DNA of 64,000 nt from DASXIF01 sp036498145 (GTDB taxonomy: Bacteria; Actinomycetota; Actinomycetes; Mycobacteriales; Jatrophihabitantaceae): contig CAVPSV010000004.1 of the NCBI GenBank assembly GCA_963708625.1, forward strand, positions 1,302,001 through 1,366,000, given 5' to 3'. Below the pieces are notes generated by a model. The model saw only the letters and a list, made by a program, of their open reading frames with translations, was not told the origin of the DNA and made no database searches. The translations under genes and the position numbers were made by a program. This document shows, piece by piece, positions 36,338 to 44,358 of this stretch (position 1 is its first letter; every line of letters starts with the position of its first letter).

Positions 36338-37564
36338 TCAGGCGGCACCGTCGTAGCTGGTCAGGAATTCTCCGATGCGGCCGATCGCTTCGGTGAGATC
36401 ATCTGCCCGCGGCAGGGTCACGATGCGCAGGTGGTCCGGTGCGGGCCAGTTGAAGCCGCTGCCCTGCACCACCAGCACGTGCTTCTCGCGCAGCAGCTGC
36501 AGCACGAACCGCTGATCGTCCACGATCGGGTAGCGCTGCGGGTCCAGCCGGGGGAAGACGTACAGCGCGCCCTTCGGCTGCACGCAGCTCACACCGGGGA
36601 TCGCGCGCAGCGCCGACATGGCCGCGTCGCGCTGTTCCAGCAGCCGGCCGCCGGGCAGGACGAGTTCGCGGATGCTCTGCCGCCCGCCGAGCGCCACCTG
36701 GATGGCGTGCTGGGCCGGCACGTTCGCGCACAGGCGCATGTTGGCCAGGATCGCGATGCCCTCGAGATAGCTGGTGGCGTGCCGCTTCGGGCCGGTCACC
36801 ATCATCCAGCCGGACCGGAAGCCGGCCAGTCGGTAGGCCTTGGACAAGCCGTTGAAGGTGAGGGTGAAGACGTCCGGCGCGACGGCCGCGAATGGGTGGT
36901 GCACCGCGTCGTCGTAGAGCACCTTGTCGTAGATCTCGTCGGCGAGCACCACCAGGCCGTGTTCGCGCGCGACGTCGGCGATCGCCTGCAGCGTCGCTGC
37001 GGGATAGACCGCGCCGGTCGGGTTGTTCGGGTTGATCACCACGATCGCCTTGGTGCGCTCGGTGACCTTGGCGCGGATGTCTTCGATGTCCGGCAGCCAA
37101 CCCGCGGCCTCGTCGCAGAGGTAGTGCACCGCACGTCCGCCGGCGAGGCAGGTCGTCGCCGTCCACAGCGGGTAGTCCGGCGCCGGGACCAGCACCTCAT
37201 CGCCGTTGTCGAGCATGCCCTGCAGGGCCAGGCTGATCAGCTCGCTGACCCCGTTGCCGAGCCAGACGTCGTCCACATCGACGCCGTCGATGCCGCGGCC
37301 CTGGTAGTGCTGGACGACGGCGGTGCGGGCGGAGAGCAGTCCTTGTGAGTCGCTGTAGCCCTGTGCCTGGGGCAGGTTGCGGATGACGTCGACCAGGATT
37401 TCTTCCGGAGCGTCGAAGCCGAATGGGGCCGGGTTGCCGATGTTCAGCTTGATGATCCGGCGTCCCTCCTCCTCCAGGCGCTTAGCCTCATCCAGCACCG
37501 GCCCGCGGATGTCGTAGCAGACGTCCTCGAGCTTGCGTGATTGCCTCAGGTCCACGCGGTCCAC
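36338..37564 (-). CDS. Class I aminotransferase (AlaA/AspC-like)
   Basis: The 408-residue PLP enzyme starts at GTG 37564. KLEDVCYDIRGPVLDEAKRLEEEG and IIKLNIGNPAPFGFDAPEEI are typical of the AlaA group; VVINPNNPTGAVYP, VLADEIYDKVLYD and TFNGLSKAYRLAGFRSGW (PLP Lys) follow. The likely reaction is alanine or aspartate transamination with 2-oxoglutarate. It lies between the GNAT gene and parB, a place where mycobacteria have no such gene. The frame is intact. Confidence 0.88.
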   Translation of the reverse strand: MDRVDLRQSRKLEDVCYDIRGPVLDEAKRLEEEGRRIIKLNIGNPAPFGFDAPEEILVDVIRNLPQAQGYSDSQGLLSARTAVVQHYQGRGIDGVDVDDVWLGNGVSELISLALQGMLDNGDEVLVPAPDYPLWTATTCLAGGRAVHYLCDEAAGWLPDIEDIRAKVTERTKAIVVINPNNPTGAVYPAATLQAIADVAREHGLVVLADEIYDKVLYDDAVHHPFAAVAPDVFTLTFNGLSKAYRLAGFRSGWMMVTGPKRHATSYLEGIAILANMRLCANVPAQHAIQVALGGRQSIRELVLPGGRLLEQRDAAMSALRAIPGVSCVQPKGALYVFPRLDPQRYPIVDDQRFVLQLLREKHVLVVQGSGFNWPAPDHLRIVTLPRADDLTEAIGRIGEFLTSYDGAA

Positions 37565-37657
37565 GATCCCATACGGTCAACGAGACGGGCACGTCCATTA
37601 CCCCGATCCCGGCCGGGCGTCTGGGCGCGCACGGTCTGCTGGTCAAGGAGGGGCGAG

Positions 37658-38311
37658 GTGGATTTCGACGAGTTGGTGCGGGCCCGGCGGATGGTGCGGA
37701 CGTATCAGCCCGATGTCCCGGTGCCGCGCGAGACGATCGACGATCTGCTCCGGTTGGCGATGCGAGCGCCGTCTGCGGGACACACCCAGGGCTGGCAGTT
37801 CCTGGTGCTGGACGACCCGGTGTCGCGCGCGGCGTTCTGGACGGTCGCAACGGAGGGCGGCGGCCAGCAGTCAGCGGCGGAGGACCCCTGGCTGCGGCGG
37901 ATGCGGACGGCGCCCGTGCTCATTATCTGCTTTTCCGATAGGGAAGCTTACCTGACCCGCTATGCCGAGGCGGACAAGGGATCGGTGCCGCCACAGGAGC
38001 AGGACTGGCCCATTCCGTACTGGCACGTGGACACCGGTATGGCGGCGATGATCATGCTGCTCGGTGCCACCGCCCGCGAGCTGGGCGGCCTGTTCTTCGG
38101 GGTTCCCGGTCCGTGCTGGCCGCAATTGCGGCAACGGTTCAACGTGCCGGATCGGCTGACGCCGGTTGGTGTGGTGAGCCTGGGCACGGCCGCGCCGGAC
38201 CAGCGCTCACCGTCGCTGCGCCGCGGTAGACGGCCGTTCGGCGAGGTCGTGGCCTACGGCGCTTTTGCTCCGTCGAAAGATCAGCTGACGGACGCGCCCG
38301 ACCCAGGCTGA
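37658..38311 (+). CDS. Nitroreductase-family flavoprotein
   Basis: The 217-residue protein starts at GTG 37658 after AAGGAGG. VDFDELVRARRMVRTYQPDVPVP and LRLAMRAPSAGHTQGWQFLVLDD are the FMN-binding N-terminal motifs; MAAMIMLLGATARELGGLFFG and RLTPVGVVSLGTAAPD complete the fold. It probably reduces a nitro compound, quinone or similar with NAD(P)H. Its last 31 bases overlap the 3' end of the convergent parB gene. Confidence 0.85.
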   Translation: MDFDELVRARRMVRTYQPDVPVPRETIDDLLRLAMRAPSAGHTQGWQFLVLDDPVSRAAFWTVATEGGGQQSAAEDPWLRRMRTAPVLIICFSDREAYLTRYAEADKGSVPPQEQDWPIPYWHVDTGMAAMIMLLGATARELGGLFFGVPGPCWPQLRQRFNVPDRLTPVGVVSLGTAAPDQRSPSLRRGRRPFGEVVAYGAFAPSKDQLTDAPDPG

Positions 38312-39408
38312 GCGGGCTGGGCGGCAGGTTGCGCCACGGTGGCGGTGTCCCGTCTCGTCGCCGGGGCCGAAAGGGCGCCTGCGGCTGCCGGCGGCGTCAT
38401 CAGCCCGACGATCCGTTCCAGGTCATCGATGGACGCGAACTCGATCGTGATCTTGCCCTTGCGCCGGCCCAGCTCAACTCGCACCCGGGTGTCGAAGGTG
38501 TCGGACAGGCGCTCGGCGAGGCCCTCGGCCGCCGGCGCGCTGATGCGGGGTGCGGCGGCGCGGGGCGTCTTTCGCTTGTCCGCCGAGCCGCTGGCGTGCA
38601 GGGCAACGAGTTCTTCGGTCGCGCGCACCGACAATCCCTCGGCGACGATGCGGGTGGCGATCTCGTCCTGGAGTTCGGCGTCCTCGAGGCTCAGCAGCGC
38701 GCGCGCATGGCCGGCGGAGAGCACGCCGGCCGCGACACGGCGCTGCACGGGGATGGGCAGATTGAGCAATCGGATCGTGTTGCTCACCTGCGGCCGGCTC
38801 CGGCCGATGCGCTGCGCGAGTTCGTCGTGGGTAGTACCGAACTCCTCGAGCAGCTGCTGGTAGGCCGCGGCCTCTTCCAGCGGGTTGAGTTGCGCGCGGT
38901 GGATGTTCTCCAGTAGCGCGTCTCGCAGCATCGCGTCGTCCGCGGTCGTCCGGACGATGGCCGGGATCTCGGCCAGGCCCGCGGCGCTGGCGGCGCGCAA
39001 CCGCCGCTCACCCATGACGAGTTCGAAGCCGTCGCCGTCCGGGCGCACCACGACCGGTTGCAGCACGCCGAACTCGCGAATCGAGTGCGTCAGCTCAGCG
39101 AGCGCATCCTCGTCGAAGACCTGGCGCGGCTGCCGGGCGTTCGCGTGGATGGACGCGATCGGCAGCTCGGTGTACGTCGCACCGGGTACCGGTGCGGGCC
39201 CGGTCGCTTGGTCGCCTTGCTCGGTGGGTGTCGCCGGTCCATCCGCCGCGTCAGGCGGCGTCATGACGGCGGTGGTCGAACCGAAGTAGATGTCCGCCGG
39301 GGACGGCGTGGCCGTGCCAGTGCCATCACTCGCTGTCGGGATCAGGGCGCCGAGACCTCGACCCAGCCCACCACGACGAGTCTTGGTTCGCTCGCTGCGC
39401 TCGCTCAT
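38281..39408 (-). CDS. parB: Chromosome-partitioning protein ParB
   Basis: The 375-residue protein starts at ATG 39408 inside a 38-bp repeat (MSERSER...). The ParA-contact motif GLGRGLGALIP follows, then an acidic/Pro linker, the ParB/Srx CTPase domain (ARQPRQVFDEDALAEL, VMGERRLRAA), the parS-reading HTH (ELAQRIGRSRPQVSNTIRLLNLP) and a C-terminal dimerisation domain (VRVELGRRKGKITIEFAS). It loads on parS and spreads. Three parS sites lie about 1.1-1.2 kb upstream in parA. A 39-codon ORF separates it from parA with ATGA overlaps on both sides. Confidence 0.95.
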   Translation of the reverse strand: MSERSERTKTRRGGLGRGLGALIPTASDGTGTATPSPADIYFGSTTAVMTPPDAADGPATPTEQGDQATGPAPVPGATYTELPIASIHANARQPRQVFDEDALAELTHSIREFGVLQPVVVRPDGDGFELVMGERRLRAASAAGLAEIPAIVRTTADDAMLRDALLENIHRAQLNPLEEAAAYQQLLEEFGTTHDELAQRIGRSRPQVSNTIRLLNLPIPVQRRVAAGVLSAGHARALLSLEDAELQDEIATRIVAEGLSVRATEELVALHASGSADKRKTPRAAAPRISAPAAEGLAERLSDTFDTRVRVELGRRKGKITIEFASIDDLERIVGLMTPPAAAGALSAPATRRDTATVAQPAAQPAQPGSGASVS

Positions 39409-39424
39409 GCGTGTCCTCGCTCCG
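39387..39424. repeat. SERSER repeat, copy A (spans the parB start)
   Basis: A 38-bp unit identical to 39503-39540. On the minus strand it reads CGGAGCGAGGACACGCATGA and then four AGCG-type repeats. It encodes the last residues ERGHA* of one ORF and the first residues MSERSER of the next. Confidence 0.9.
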
Positions 39425-39524
39425 TGTGCTTGCTGGGCTCGCTCCTGCGTGATTTCGCCGCTCCGGGCACGCATGAGATTCCAAGCGCACTGTTCTTACT
39501 AATTCGCTCGCTGCGCTCGCTCAT
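39405..39524 (-). CDS. 39-residue ORF between parA and parB
   Basis: ATG 39524 overlaps the parA stop in ATGA, and its own TGA overlaps the parB ATG in the same way. The product starts MSERSERISKNSALG and ends SKHTERGHA. Both ends are encoded by the two copies of the 38-bp repeat. It looks like a by-product of duplication of the parA-parB junction. Whether it is translated as a peptide or serves only to couple parA and parB translation is unknown. Confidence 0.4.
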   Translation of the reverse strand: MSERSERISKNSALGISCVPGAAKSRRSEPSKHTERGHA

Positions 39525-39540
39525 GCGTGTCCTCGCTCCG
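39503..39540. repeat. SERSER repeat, copy B (spans the parA stop)
   Basis: Identical over 38 bp to 39387-39424. It supplies the parA C-terminus (AERGHA*) and the start of the 39-residue ORF (MSERSER). Confidence 0.9.
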
Positions 39541-40648
39541 CCGGGTTCGGCTGGTCTGGTTCTTCGTTGACGGTAGTTCCCTCCCGTCCTTCCGCTGTTC
39601 TCGGCACGCCGGTTTCCGACCCGCGATCGGCAATTTCGCGCGCAGCCTGCAGATAGCCGACGGCGCCGCGCGACCCTGGGTCGTACGTGATTACGGTTTG
39701 CCCGAATCCGGGTGCCTCGGAGACCCGGACGTTGCGGGGGATCACCGGCGTGAGGACAAGCTCCTTGAAGTGCTCGCGGACCTCGTCGGCGACCTGATCG
39801 GCCAACCTCGTCCTGCTGTCGTACATCGTCAGCAGAACGGTCGACACCGCCAGTTGAGGATTGAGATGCGACCGCACCAGCTCGACCGTATTGAGCAGTT
39901 GGGCCAAGCCCTCCAGTGCGTAGTACTCGCACTGAATCGGAATGAGCACTTCCCGAGCGGCCACCAGCGCATTCAGGGTCAGCAGGCCGAGCGACGGAGG
40001 GCAGTCGATCAGCAGGTAGTCGATGCCGGGATCGCTGTCGAGGTAGGTCGTCACCGCACGCTGGAGCCGGTACTCGCGTGCGACTTGAGACGTGAGTTCG
40101 ATGTCGGCGCCAGCTAGATCGAGCGTGGCGGGGACGCAGATGAGATTCTCGCTGAAGTCGGCCGGGGTCGTGACCTCGCTGATGGGGACGCCTCCAAGGA
40201 GGACGTCGTACACCGATCGGGTGCCGACTGTGTGCGGAACGCCGAGCGCCGTGCTCGCGTTGCCCTGCGGATCAAGGTCGATCACCAGCACCCGCAGGCC
40301 ATGCAGTGCGAGAGCCGCCGCCAGGTTCACCGTGGTGGTCGTCTTACCAACTCCGCCCTTCTGGTTGGCAACGGTCAGGACGCGGGTTGTCCGCGGCCGG
40401 GGCCAGCTCTCCTGCCGGACGTTCAGCACATGAATCGCTTCGGCGGCTTCACGGGCGATGGGAGTGTCGAACTCTGTTTCACGTGAAACACGGTCGGCAG
40501 TCGGCTGGTGCTCTGACTCTGCGCCCAGCGCGACCGTTTCACGTGAAACATCAACCTGGCCGTCGTCCGATCCCGCGTGGGGCGCATCGGTTTCACGTGA
40601 AACCTCGCCACCAACCGTCGCCCGGGTGGTGGACGAGAACTCGGTCAT
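39521..40648 (-). CDS. parA: Chromosome-partitioning ATPase ParA with three parS sites in its coding sequence
   Basis: The 375-residue protein starts at ATG 40648 (GAGGGG 6 bases upstream; the ATG overlaps the rsmG stop in ATGA). The N-terminal 85 residues are an extension carrying three VSRET peptides (residues 16-20, 34-38, 54-58), each encoded by a parS site. The ATPase follows: ANQKGGVGKTTTTVNLA (deviant Walker A, about 94-110), VIDLDPQGNASTALG and LLIDCPPSLGLLT. It moves ParB-parS complexes apart. The C-terminal residues come from the SERSER repeat. Confidence 0.96.
   Translation of the reverse strand: MTEFSSTTRATVGGEVSRETDAPHAGSDDGQVDVSRETVALGAESEHQPTADRVSRETEFDTPIAREAAEAIHVLNVRQESWPRPRTTRVLTVANQKGGVGKTTTTVNLAAALALHGLRVLVIDLDPQGNASTALGVPHTVGTRSVYDVLLGGVPISEVTTPADFSENLICVPATLDLAGADIELTSQVAREYRLQRAVTTYLDSDPGIDYLLIDCPPSLGLLTLNALVAAREVLIPIQCEYYALEGLAQLLNTVELVRSHLNPQLAVSTVLLTMYDSRTRLADQVADEVREHFKELVLTPVIPRNVRVSEAPGFGQTVITYDPGSRGAVGYLQAAREIADRGSETGVPRTAEGREGTTVNEEPDQPNPAERGHA
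40476..40489. other. parS site 1
   Basis: GTTTCACGTGAAAC, a perfect 14-base match to the bacterial parS core. It encodes VSRET at residues 54-58 of ParA and binds ParB. Confidence 0.97.
40536..40549. other. parS site 2
   Basis: GTTTCACGTGAAAC, perfect parS core, 60 bases from site 1 and in the same codon phase. It encodes VSRET at residues 34-38 of ParA. Confidence 0.97.
40590..40603. other. parS site 3
   Basis: GTTTCACGTGAAAC, perfect parS core, 54 bases from site 2 and again in phase. It encodes VSRET at residues 16-20 of ParA. Confidence 0.97.
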
Positions 40649-41313
40649 CGCGATCCCCTCGTGCTCTTCGTAGCTCGTCGAACGCGGACCACGGTCGTCG
40701 GTTCGTCCAGCAGACCTGAACCGCACGTCACGACGTCGATCTCCCCCGCCCCGGCGCGCCGCATCTGATCGCGGTGGCTTTCAATTTCAGAACCCGCCAT
40801 TGCGCCCTTCAACGCGAGGAGCACACCGCCGGGCCGCAGCAGCGGCAGGCACCATCCTGCCAACCGGTCGAGCGGCGCAACAGCCCGCGCGGTCACCCAA
40901 TCGGCGTCGGCGAGCGTTGTTCGCACGACTGGCTCCTCGGCACGTCCACGAACGACAGACACCTGCCCACCCAGCCCGAGCGCAGCCACGGTCTCGATAA
41001 GAAACTCCACCCGTCGAAGCAACGGCTCGAGCAGCACGACCGAGAGATCCGGCCGCCGAATCGCGAGCGCCACGCCGGGTAGCCCAGCACCCGATCCCAC
41101 GTCAATCACCCGTGCTCCGACCGGCAGCAAGTCACTCACCACTGCGCTGTTCAGGAGGTGGCGGTCCCAGAGCCGAGGTACCTCGCGAGGGCCGAGCAGC
41201 CCACGTACCACTCCCGCGTCAGCCAGTACGTCGGCATACGACCGCGCCAGCTCGAGCCGGTCACCGAACACCTCCACGGCGACGACCGGTGGCTGCGGTG
41301 CCCTACCTGTCAC
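40645..41313 (-). CDS. rsmG: 16S rRNA (guanine527-N7)-methyltransferase
   Basis: With the GTG start at 41313 the protein has 222 residues, like mycobacterial GidB, and opens TGRAPQPPVVAVEVFGDRLELARSYADVL. Motifs are RGLLGPREVPRLWDRHLLNSAVV and the SAM-binding VIDVGSGAGLPGVALA, then WVTARAVAPLDRL. It methylates G527 of 16S rRNA. A TTG at 41364, directly after the jag stop, would give a 239-residue form and cannot be excluded. Its stop overlaps the parA start. Confidence 0.93.
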   Translation of the reverse strand: MTGRAPQPPVVAVEVFGDRLELARSYADVLADAGVVRGLLGPREVPRLWDRHLLNSAVVSDLLPVGARVIDVGSGAGLPGVALAIRRPDLSVVLLEPLLRRVEFLIETVAALGLGGQVSVVRGRAEEPVVRTTLADADWVTARAVAPLDRLAGWCLPLLRPGGVLLALKGAMAGSEIESHRDQMRRAGAGEIDVVTCGSGLLDEPTTVVRVRRATKSTRGSR

Positions 41314-41364
41314 GTCGCTGGCTGCATCTGCGGACGCGCGCCGGAACGCGGGATCAGCCTTCAA

Positions 41365-41976
41365 TCAGCTCTCGATGAGGACGACGACACGCCGGTTCGG
41401 CTCCTCGCCCTCCGACTCGCTGTACACGCCGTCGATCGACGAGACCGTGTCGTGCACCACCTTGCGCTCGAATGGGTTCATCGGGCTGAGCCGCTCCGGC
41501 TCCCCCGACGCCAGCACCGACTCCACCGTCTCGCGAGCAAGGCGTTGCAGCTGCTCGCGACGCGCCTGACGGTGGCCGCTCACGTCGAGCATCAGCCGGC
41601 TCCGGACGCCGGTCTTTTGCTGCACGGCGAGACGCGTCAGCTCCTGCAGCGCGTCGAGCGTCTCGCCCGACGCGCCGACGAGGGGCTTGAGATCGGACCC
41701 GACGATGGCAACCACGGCACGGTCGTTCTCGACGTCGAGGTCGATATCACCGTCGTAGTCGACGATGTCCAGCAACCGTTCCAGGTAGTCCGCCGCGATA
41801 TCACCCTCTCGAACGAGCAGCGAATTCTGCTCCTCCGGCGACTCGGAGCTGTCGGTCTCTTCAGCGCCGTCGGTGTCCTCAGCGCTGTCGCTGTCCTCAG
41901 CGCTGTCGGCGCCGCCATCCGCATCGGCATCGCTCTCGGTCACAGTGTCGGCAACCTCGACGTCGGTGTCGCTCAC
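41365..41976 (-). CDS. jag: Jag/KhpB RNA-binding protein (KH + R3H)
   Basis: The 203-residue protein starts at GTG 41976 with GAGGAAG upstream. Residues 1-55 are very acidic (runs of Ser, Asp, Glu, Ala), followed by a KH domain with the loop LVGASGETLDALQ and an R3H domain (PFERKVVHDTVSSIDGVYSES). The Jag-N domain of Bacillus is absent, as usual in actinobacteria. It probably binds RNA and helps control cell elongation. It lies between yidC and rsmG in the conserved order. Confidence 0.92.
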   Translation of the reverse strand: MSDTDVEVADTVTESDADADGGADSAEDSDSAEDTDGAEETDSSESPEEQNSLLVREGDIAADYLERLLDIVDYDGDIDLDVENDRAVVAIVGSDLKPLVGASGETLDALQELTRLAVQQKTGVRSRLMLDVSGHRQARREQLQRLARETVESVLASGEPERLSPMNPFERKVVHDTVSSIDGVYSESEGEEPNRRVVVLIES

Positions 41977-42061
41977 GTCGGTTCTTCCTCTCGGTTCGCT
42001 TACGCCGGTGCTCAGCCCGGCGAAGGACGGCTCCCTTGTTGGGACAATCTCAGGCGCTGGT

Positions 42062-43108
42062 TCAGCGTCTCTTCTTGGCTTGACTCGGGCGTTTGGCGGG
42101 CGGCCGGTTACCACCGGGGCGCGCCGGACGCTGGCCCGGTCTCGGTGCATTGCGGGCCGGGGGAGTAGGTGGCGTGGCCGACGATCCGTCGGCATCGCTC
42201 TTCACCAGCGAAGTGCCGTCCTTGCGGACCGGACGCTGGCCCGGGCGGGGCGCAAGAGTCTTCCCCAGCTCACCCACCGGCGGTGTGTCCTTCGGCGTCT
42301 GTGGGTGGAAGCGGTTCACGTACAGCTGCTGCAGCATGGTCCAGTTGTTGCTGGTGAACCAGTACAGCAGCACGCCGAGCGGGAAGAACAGGCCGGAGCC
42401 GAGGGTGCTCACCGGGATGAACACCAGCATCAGCCGCTGGATCGTGGCCGCGGTGCCCTCCGGCACGGTGACCTGCCCGCGGCGGACCAGCAGCTGTGTC
42501 ATCAGGGTGGCGGCGGCACTCAGCACCACCAGGATGACGATCACGACGTGGGTCGCGCCGACGTGGCCGCTCAGCGCATGGATCTTCGCCGAGCTGTCGG
42601 TGAGCCGGCCGGCGAGCGGCGCGCCGAACAGCCGCGCCTTGGCCGCACTGACCGTCTCATTCTTGCTGAAGCTGTACAGGGTCAGCTTGGCCAACTGCGC
42701 CGGCGTCGCAGTGCTCTGGTGGTCGGCGATGGAGACCGAGTTCGCCAGGTGGCGCAGCACGTGGAAGAGCCCGATGAACACCGGGATCTGCAGGAACATC
42801 GGCAGGCAGCCGGTGAGCGGGTTGAAGCCCTGCTCCTGCTGCAGCTTCATCATCTGCCGGTTGAGTTCGGCCCGGTCGTCCTTGTACCTCTTGCGCAGCT
42901 CCTGAATCTTGGGCTGCATCTCGGACATGTGCCGCTGGTAGTGCACCTGCTTGATGAACAGCCGGAACAGCAGCAGCCGAGCGGTGAAGACCAGGAAGAC
43001 GATCGACAGCGCCCAGTTCAGGCCGCTGTCCTTGTTCAGGAACAGGCTGAAGAAGGAGTGCCAGCGCAGCAACACCCACGACACCGCGGTGTACAAGAAG
43101 TTGAGCAT
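42062..43108 (-). CDS. yidC: Membrane protein insertase YidC/OxaA
   Basis: The 348-residue protein starts at ATG 43108 with AGGAGA 6 bases upstream. FLYTAVSWVLLRWHSFFSLFL begins the first helix; TARLLLFRLFIKQVHYQRHMSEMQPKIQELRKRY includes the groove arginine and the coiled cytoplasmic loop; GFNPLTGCLPMFLQIPVFIGLFHVLR and SGLFFPLGVLLYWFTSNNWTMLQQLYVNR are later helices. The C-terminal tail is Pro/Arg/Lys-rich and may touch ribosomes. It inserts membrane proteins with or without SecYEG. Confidence 0.95.
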   Translation of the reverse strand: MLNFLYTAVSWVLLRWHSFFSLFLNKDSGLNWALSIVFLVFTARLLLFRLFIKQVHYQRHMSEMQPKIQELRKRYKDDRAELNRQMMKLQQEQGFNPLTGCLPMFLQIPVFIGLFHVLRHLANSVSIADHQSTATPAQLAKLTLYSFSKNETVSAAKARLFGAPLAGRLTDSSAKIHALSGHVGATHVVIVILVVLSAAATLMTQLLVRRGQVTVPEGTAATIQRLMLVFIPVSTLGSGLFFPLGVLLYWFTSNNWTMLQQLYVNRFHPQTPKDTPPVGELGKTLAPRPGQRPVRKDGTSLVKSDADGSSATPPTPPARNAPRPGQRPARPGGNRPPAKRPSQAKKRR

Positions 43109-43118
43109 TAAACTTCTC

Positions 43119-43460
43119 CTAGGCGGCCGGCTGCGGACGCGAACGGTCGGCACGCCGGGTCGGACTGCTCGGAAGACCGGCACCGGCGGCGCGCGCAACC
43201 TCGCTGCGCTCGTGGTGTCCGTCAGGGGCAACGGCCGGCGGTACCGGGTCGTGCCCGCCGCGATGGAATGGGTGGCAGCGCAGCACCCGGCGCAGCGCCA
43301 GCCACGATCCGCGGGCCAGCCCGAACCGGCTGATCGCTTCGCTCGCGTAAGCGCTGCAGGTGGGGGTGAAGCGGCAGCGCGGCGGCAGTGCCGGGCTGAT
43401 GGCGCGTTGGTAGAACCGCAGCACGGCAAGCACCGCGCCGGTCACCCGCGGCGCGGCCAT
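43119..43460 (-). CDS. yidD: Membrane protein insertion efficiency factor YidD
   Basis: The 113-residue protein begins MAAPRVTGAVLAVLRFYQRAISPALPPRCRFTPTCSAYASEAI and has GSWLALRRVLRCHPFHRGGHDPVP. These are the conserved YidD cysteines and HPF-GG-DP motif. Its ATG shares one base with the rnpA stop (TGATG). It assists YidC, encoded 10 bases downstream. Confidence 0.95.
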   Translation of the reverse strand: MAAPRVTGAVLAVLRFYQRAISPALPPRCRFTPTCSAYASEAISRFGLARGSWLALRRVLRCHPFHRGGHDPVPPAVAPDGHHERSEVARAAGAGLPSSPTRRADRSRPQPAA

Positions 43461-43801
43461 CAGACGCGCACCAGCAGGCGATCGAAGGCAGCCTCGAGAT
43501 CTGCGCCGAGCCGAGCCGAGGAGTCCGTGTCGGCACCCGGCAGCGCCCGCACCACGGTGGCGCTGCCGTCCGGCAGCCGATCGAGGCGGGGACGCAGTTG
43601 CGCGCGCAATCGTCGGCTGACCCGATGCCGGACCACACTGCCGCCGACCGACCGTCCGACCACCAGGCCGGCGCGCGGCGCACCGGGCAACAGCCCGGCG
43701 AGAACATGCACGACGAGATGACCTCGGCGCACTCGATCGCCGCGGCGAATCACGGTGGCGAACTCGGTGGCGTGCCGCAACCGGTTCGCAGGGGGCAACA
43801 A
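43460..43801 (-). CDS. rnpA: Ribonuclease P protein component
   Basis: The 113-residue protein starts at TTG 43801 (MLPPANRLRHATEFATVIRRGDRVRR) and contains the RNR-like signature as GGSVVRHRVSRRLRAQL. It is small and basic, as expected for the P RNA-binding cofactor that matures tRNA 5' ends. It sits between rpmH and yidD in the universal order. Confidence 0.93.
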   Translation of the reverse strand: MLPPANRLRHATEFATVIRRGDRVRRGHLVVHVLAGLLPGAPRAGLVVGRSVGGSVVRHRVSRRLRAQLRPRLDRLPDGSATVVRALPGADTDSSARLGADLEAAFDRLLVRV

Positions 43802-43819
43802 CGAGACCTGCGCGTCGGC

Positions 43820-43957
43820 TCAGGCCGACAGCTCTTTGCGGCCCTTGCGCCGGCGGGCCGAGAGGATGGCGCGCCCGGCGCGGGTGCGCATCCGCAACCG
43901 GAAGCCGTGCGTCTTCGCCCGGCGGCGATTGTTCGGCTGGAAGGTGCGCTTGGTCAC
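43820..43957 (-). CDS. rpmH: 50S ribosomal protein L34
   Basis: The 45-residue protein TKRTFQPNNRRRAKTHGFRL...RRRKGRKELSA is full-length L34. The GTG start at 43957 has GGAG about 7 bases upstream. It is the first gene of the rpmH-rnpA-yidD-yidC-jag-rsmG-parA-parB run and diverges from dnaA. Confidence 0.97.
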   Translation of the reverse strand: MTKRTFQPNNRRRAKTHGFRLRMRTRAGRAILSARRRKGRKELSA

Positions 43958-44358
43958 GGCTGGACTCCATCGGTCGAACGTCTGGTTACTCCCAGCCGGA
44001 TGATCGCGCGGGTGCGGTCGGCAGTCCGGAATGGAAGGCGGCCACGGCGGCTCGCTGCAGCCTGCCGAGACCGGTCCACGGTACGGATTGCCACCGTCCG
44101 CGGTCAAACTCACCGGCGAAGCGAAATCCCCGGAAGTAGGCGCCCAAACGTACCCGAGGGCAGCGACACGCCGACGGCTATTGTCGTCGTCCACAGGCGC
44201 TGTTAGGTTCGCCCACCGAGTCGCCTACAGCGCGCGGTTCACCGGGTGAATTCATCTCGGTCGGAGTGGGCATGCACAGTCTGTGGACAAGTCTGTGGAT
44301 CGTGCCTCGCCGCCGATCATGGACCCGGTAGGCACGCGCCGAATCCGGCGGGCACGCA
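43958..44358. other. 401-bp rpmH-dnaA intergenic region with DnaA boxes
   Basis: This region must hold the divergent rpmH and dnaA promoters. A perfect DnaA box TTGTCCACA lies on the minus strand at 44282-44290, flanked by TGTGGATCG (44294-44302) and TCGTCCACA (44184-44192). TAGGTT near 44204 is a possible -10 box for dnaA. It may form part of a split origin with the dnaA-dnaN gap and allow DnaA autoregulation. Confidence 0.6.
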
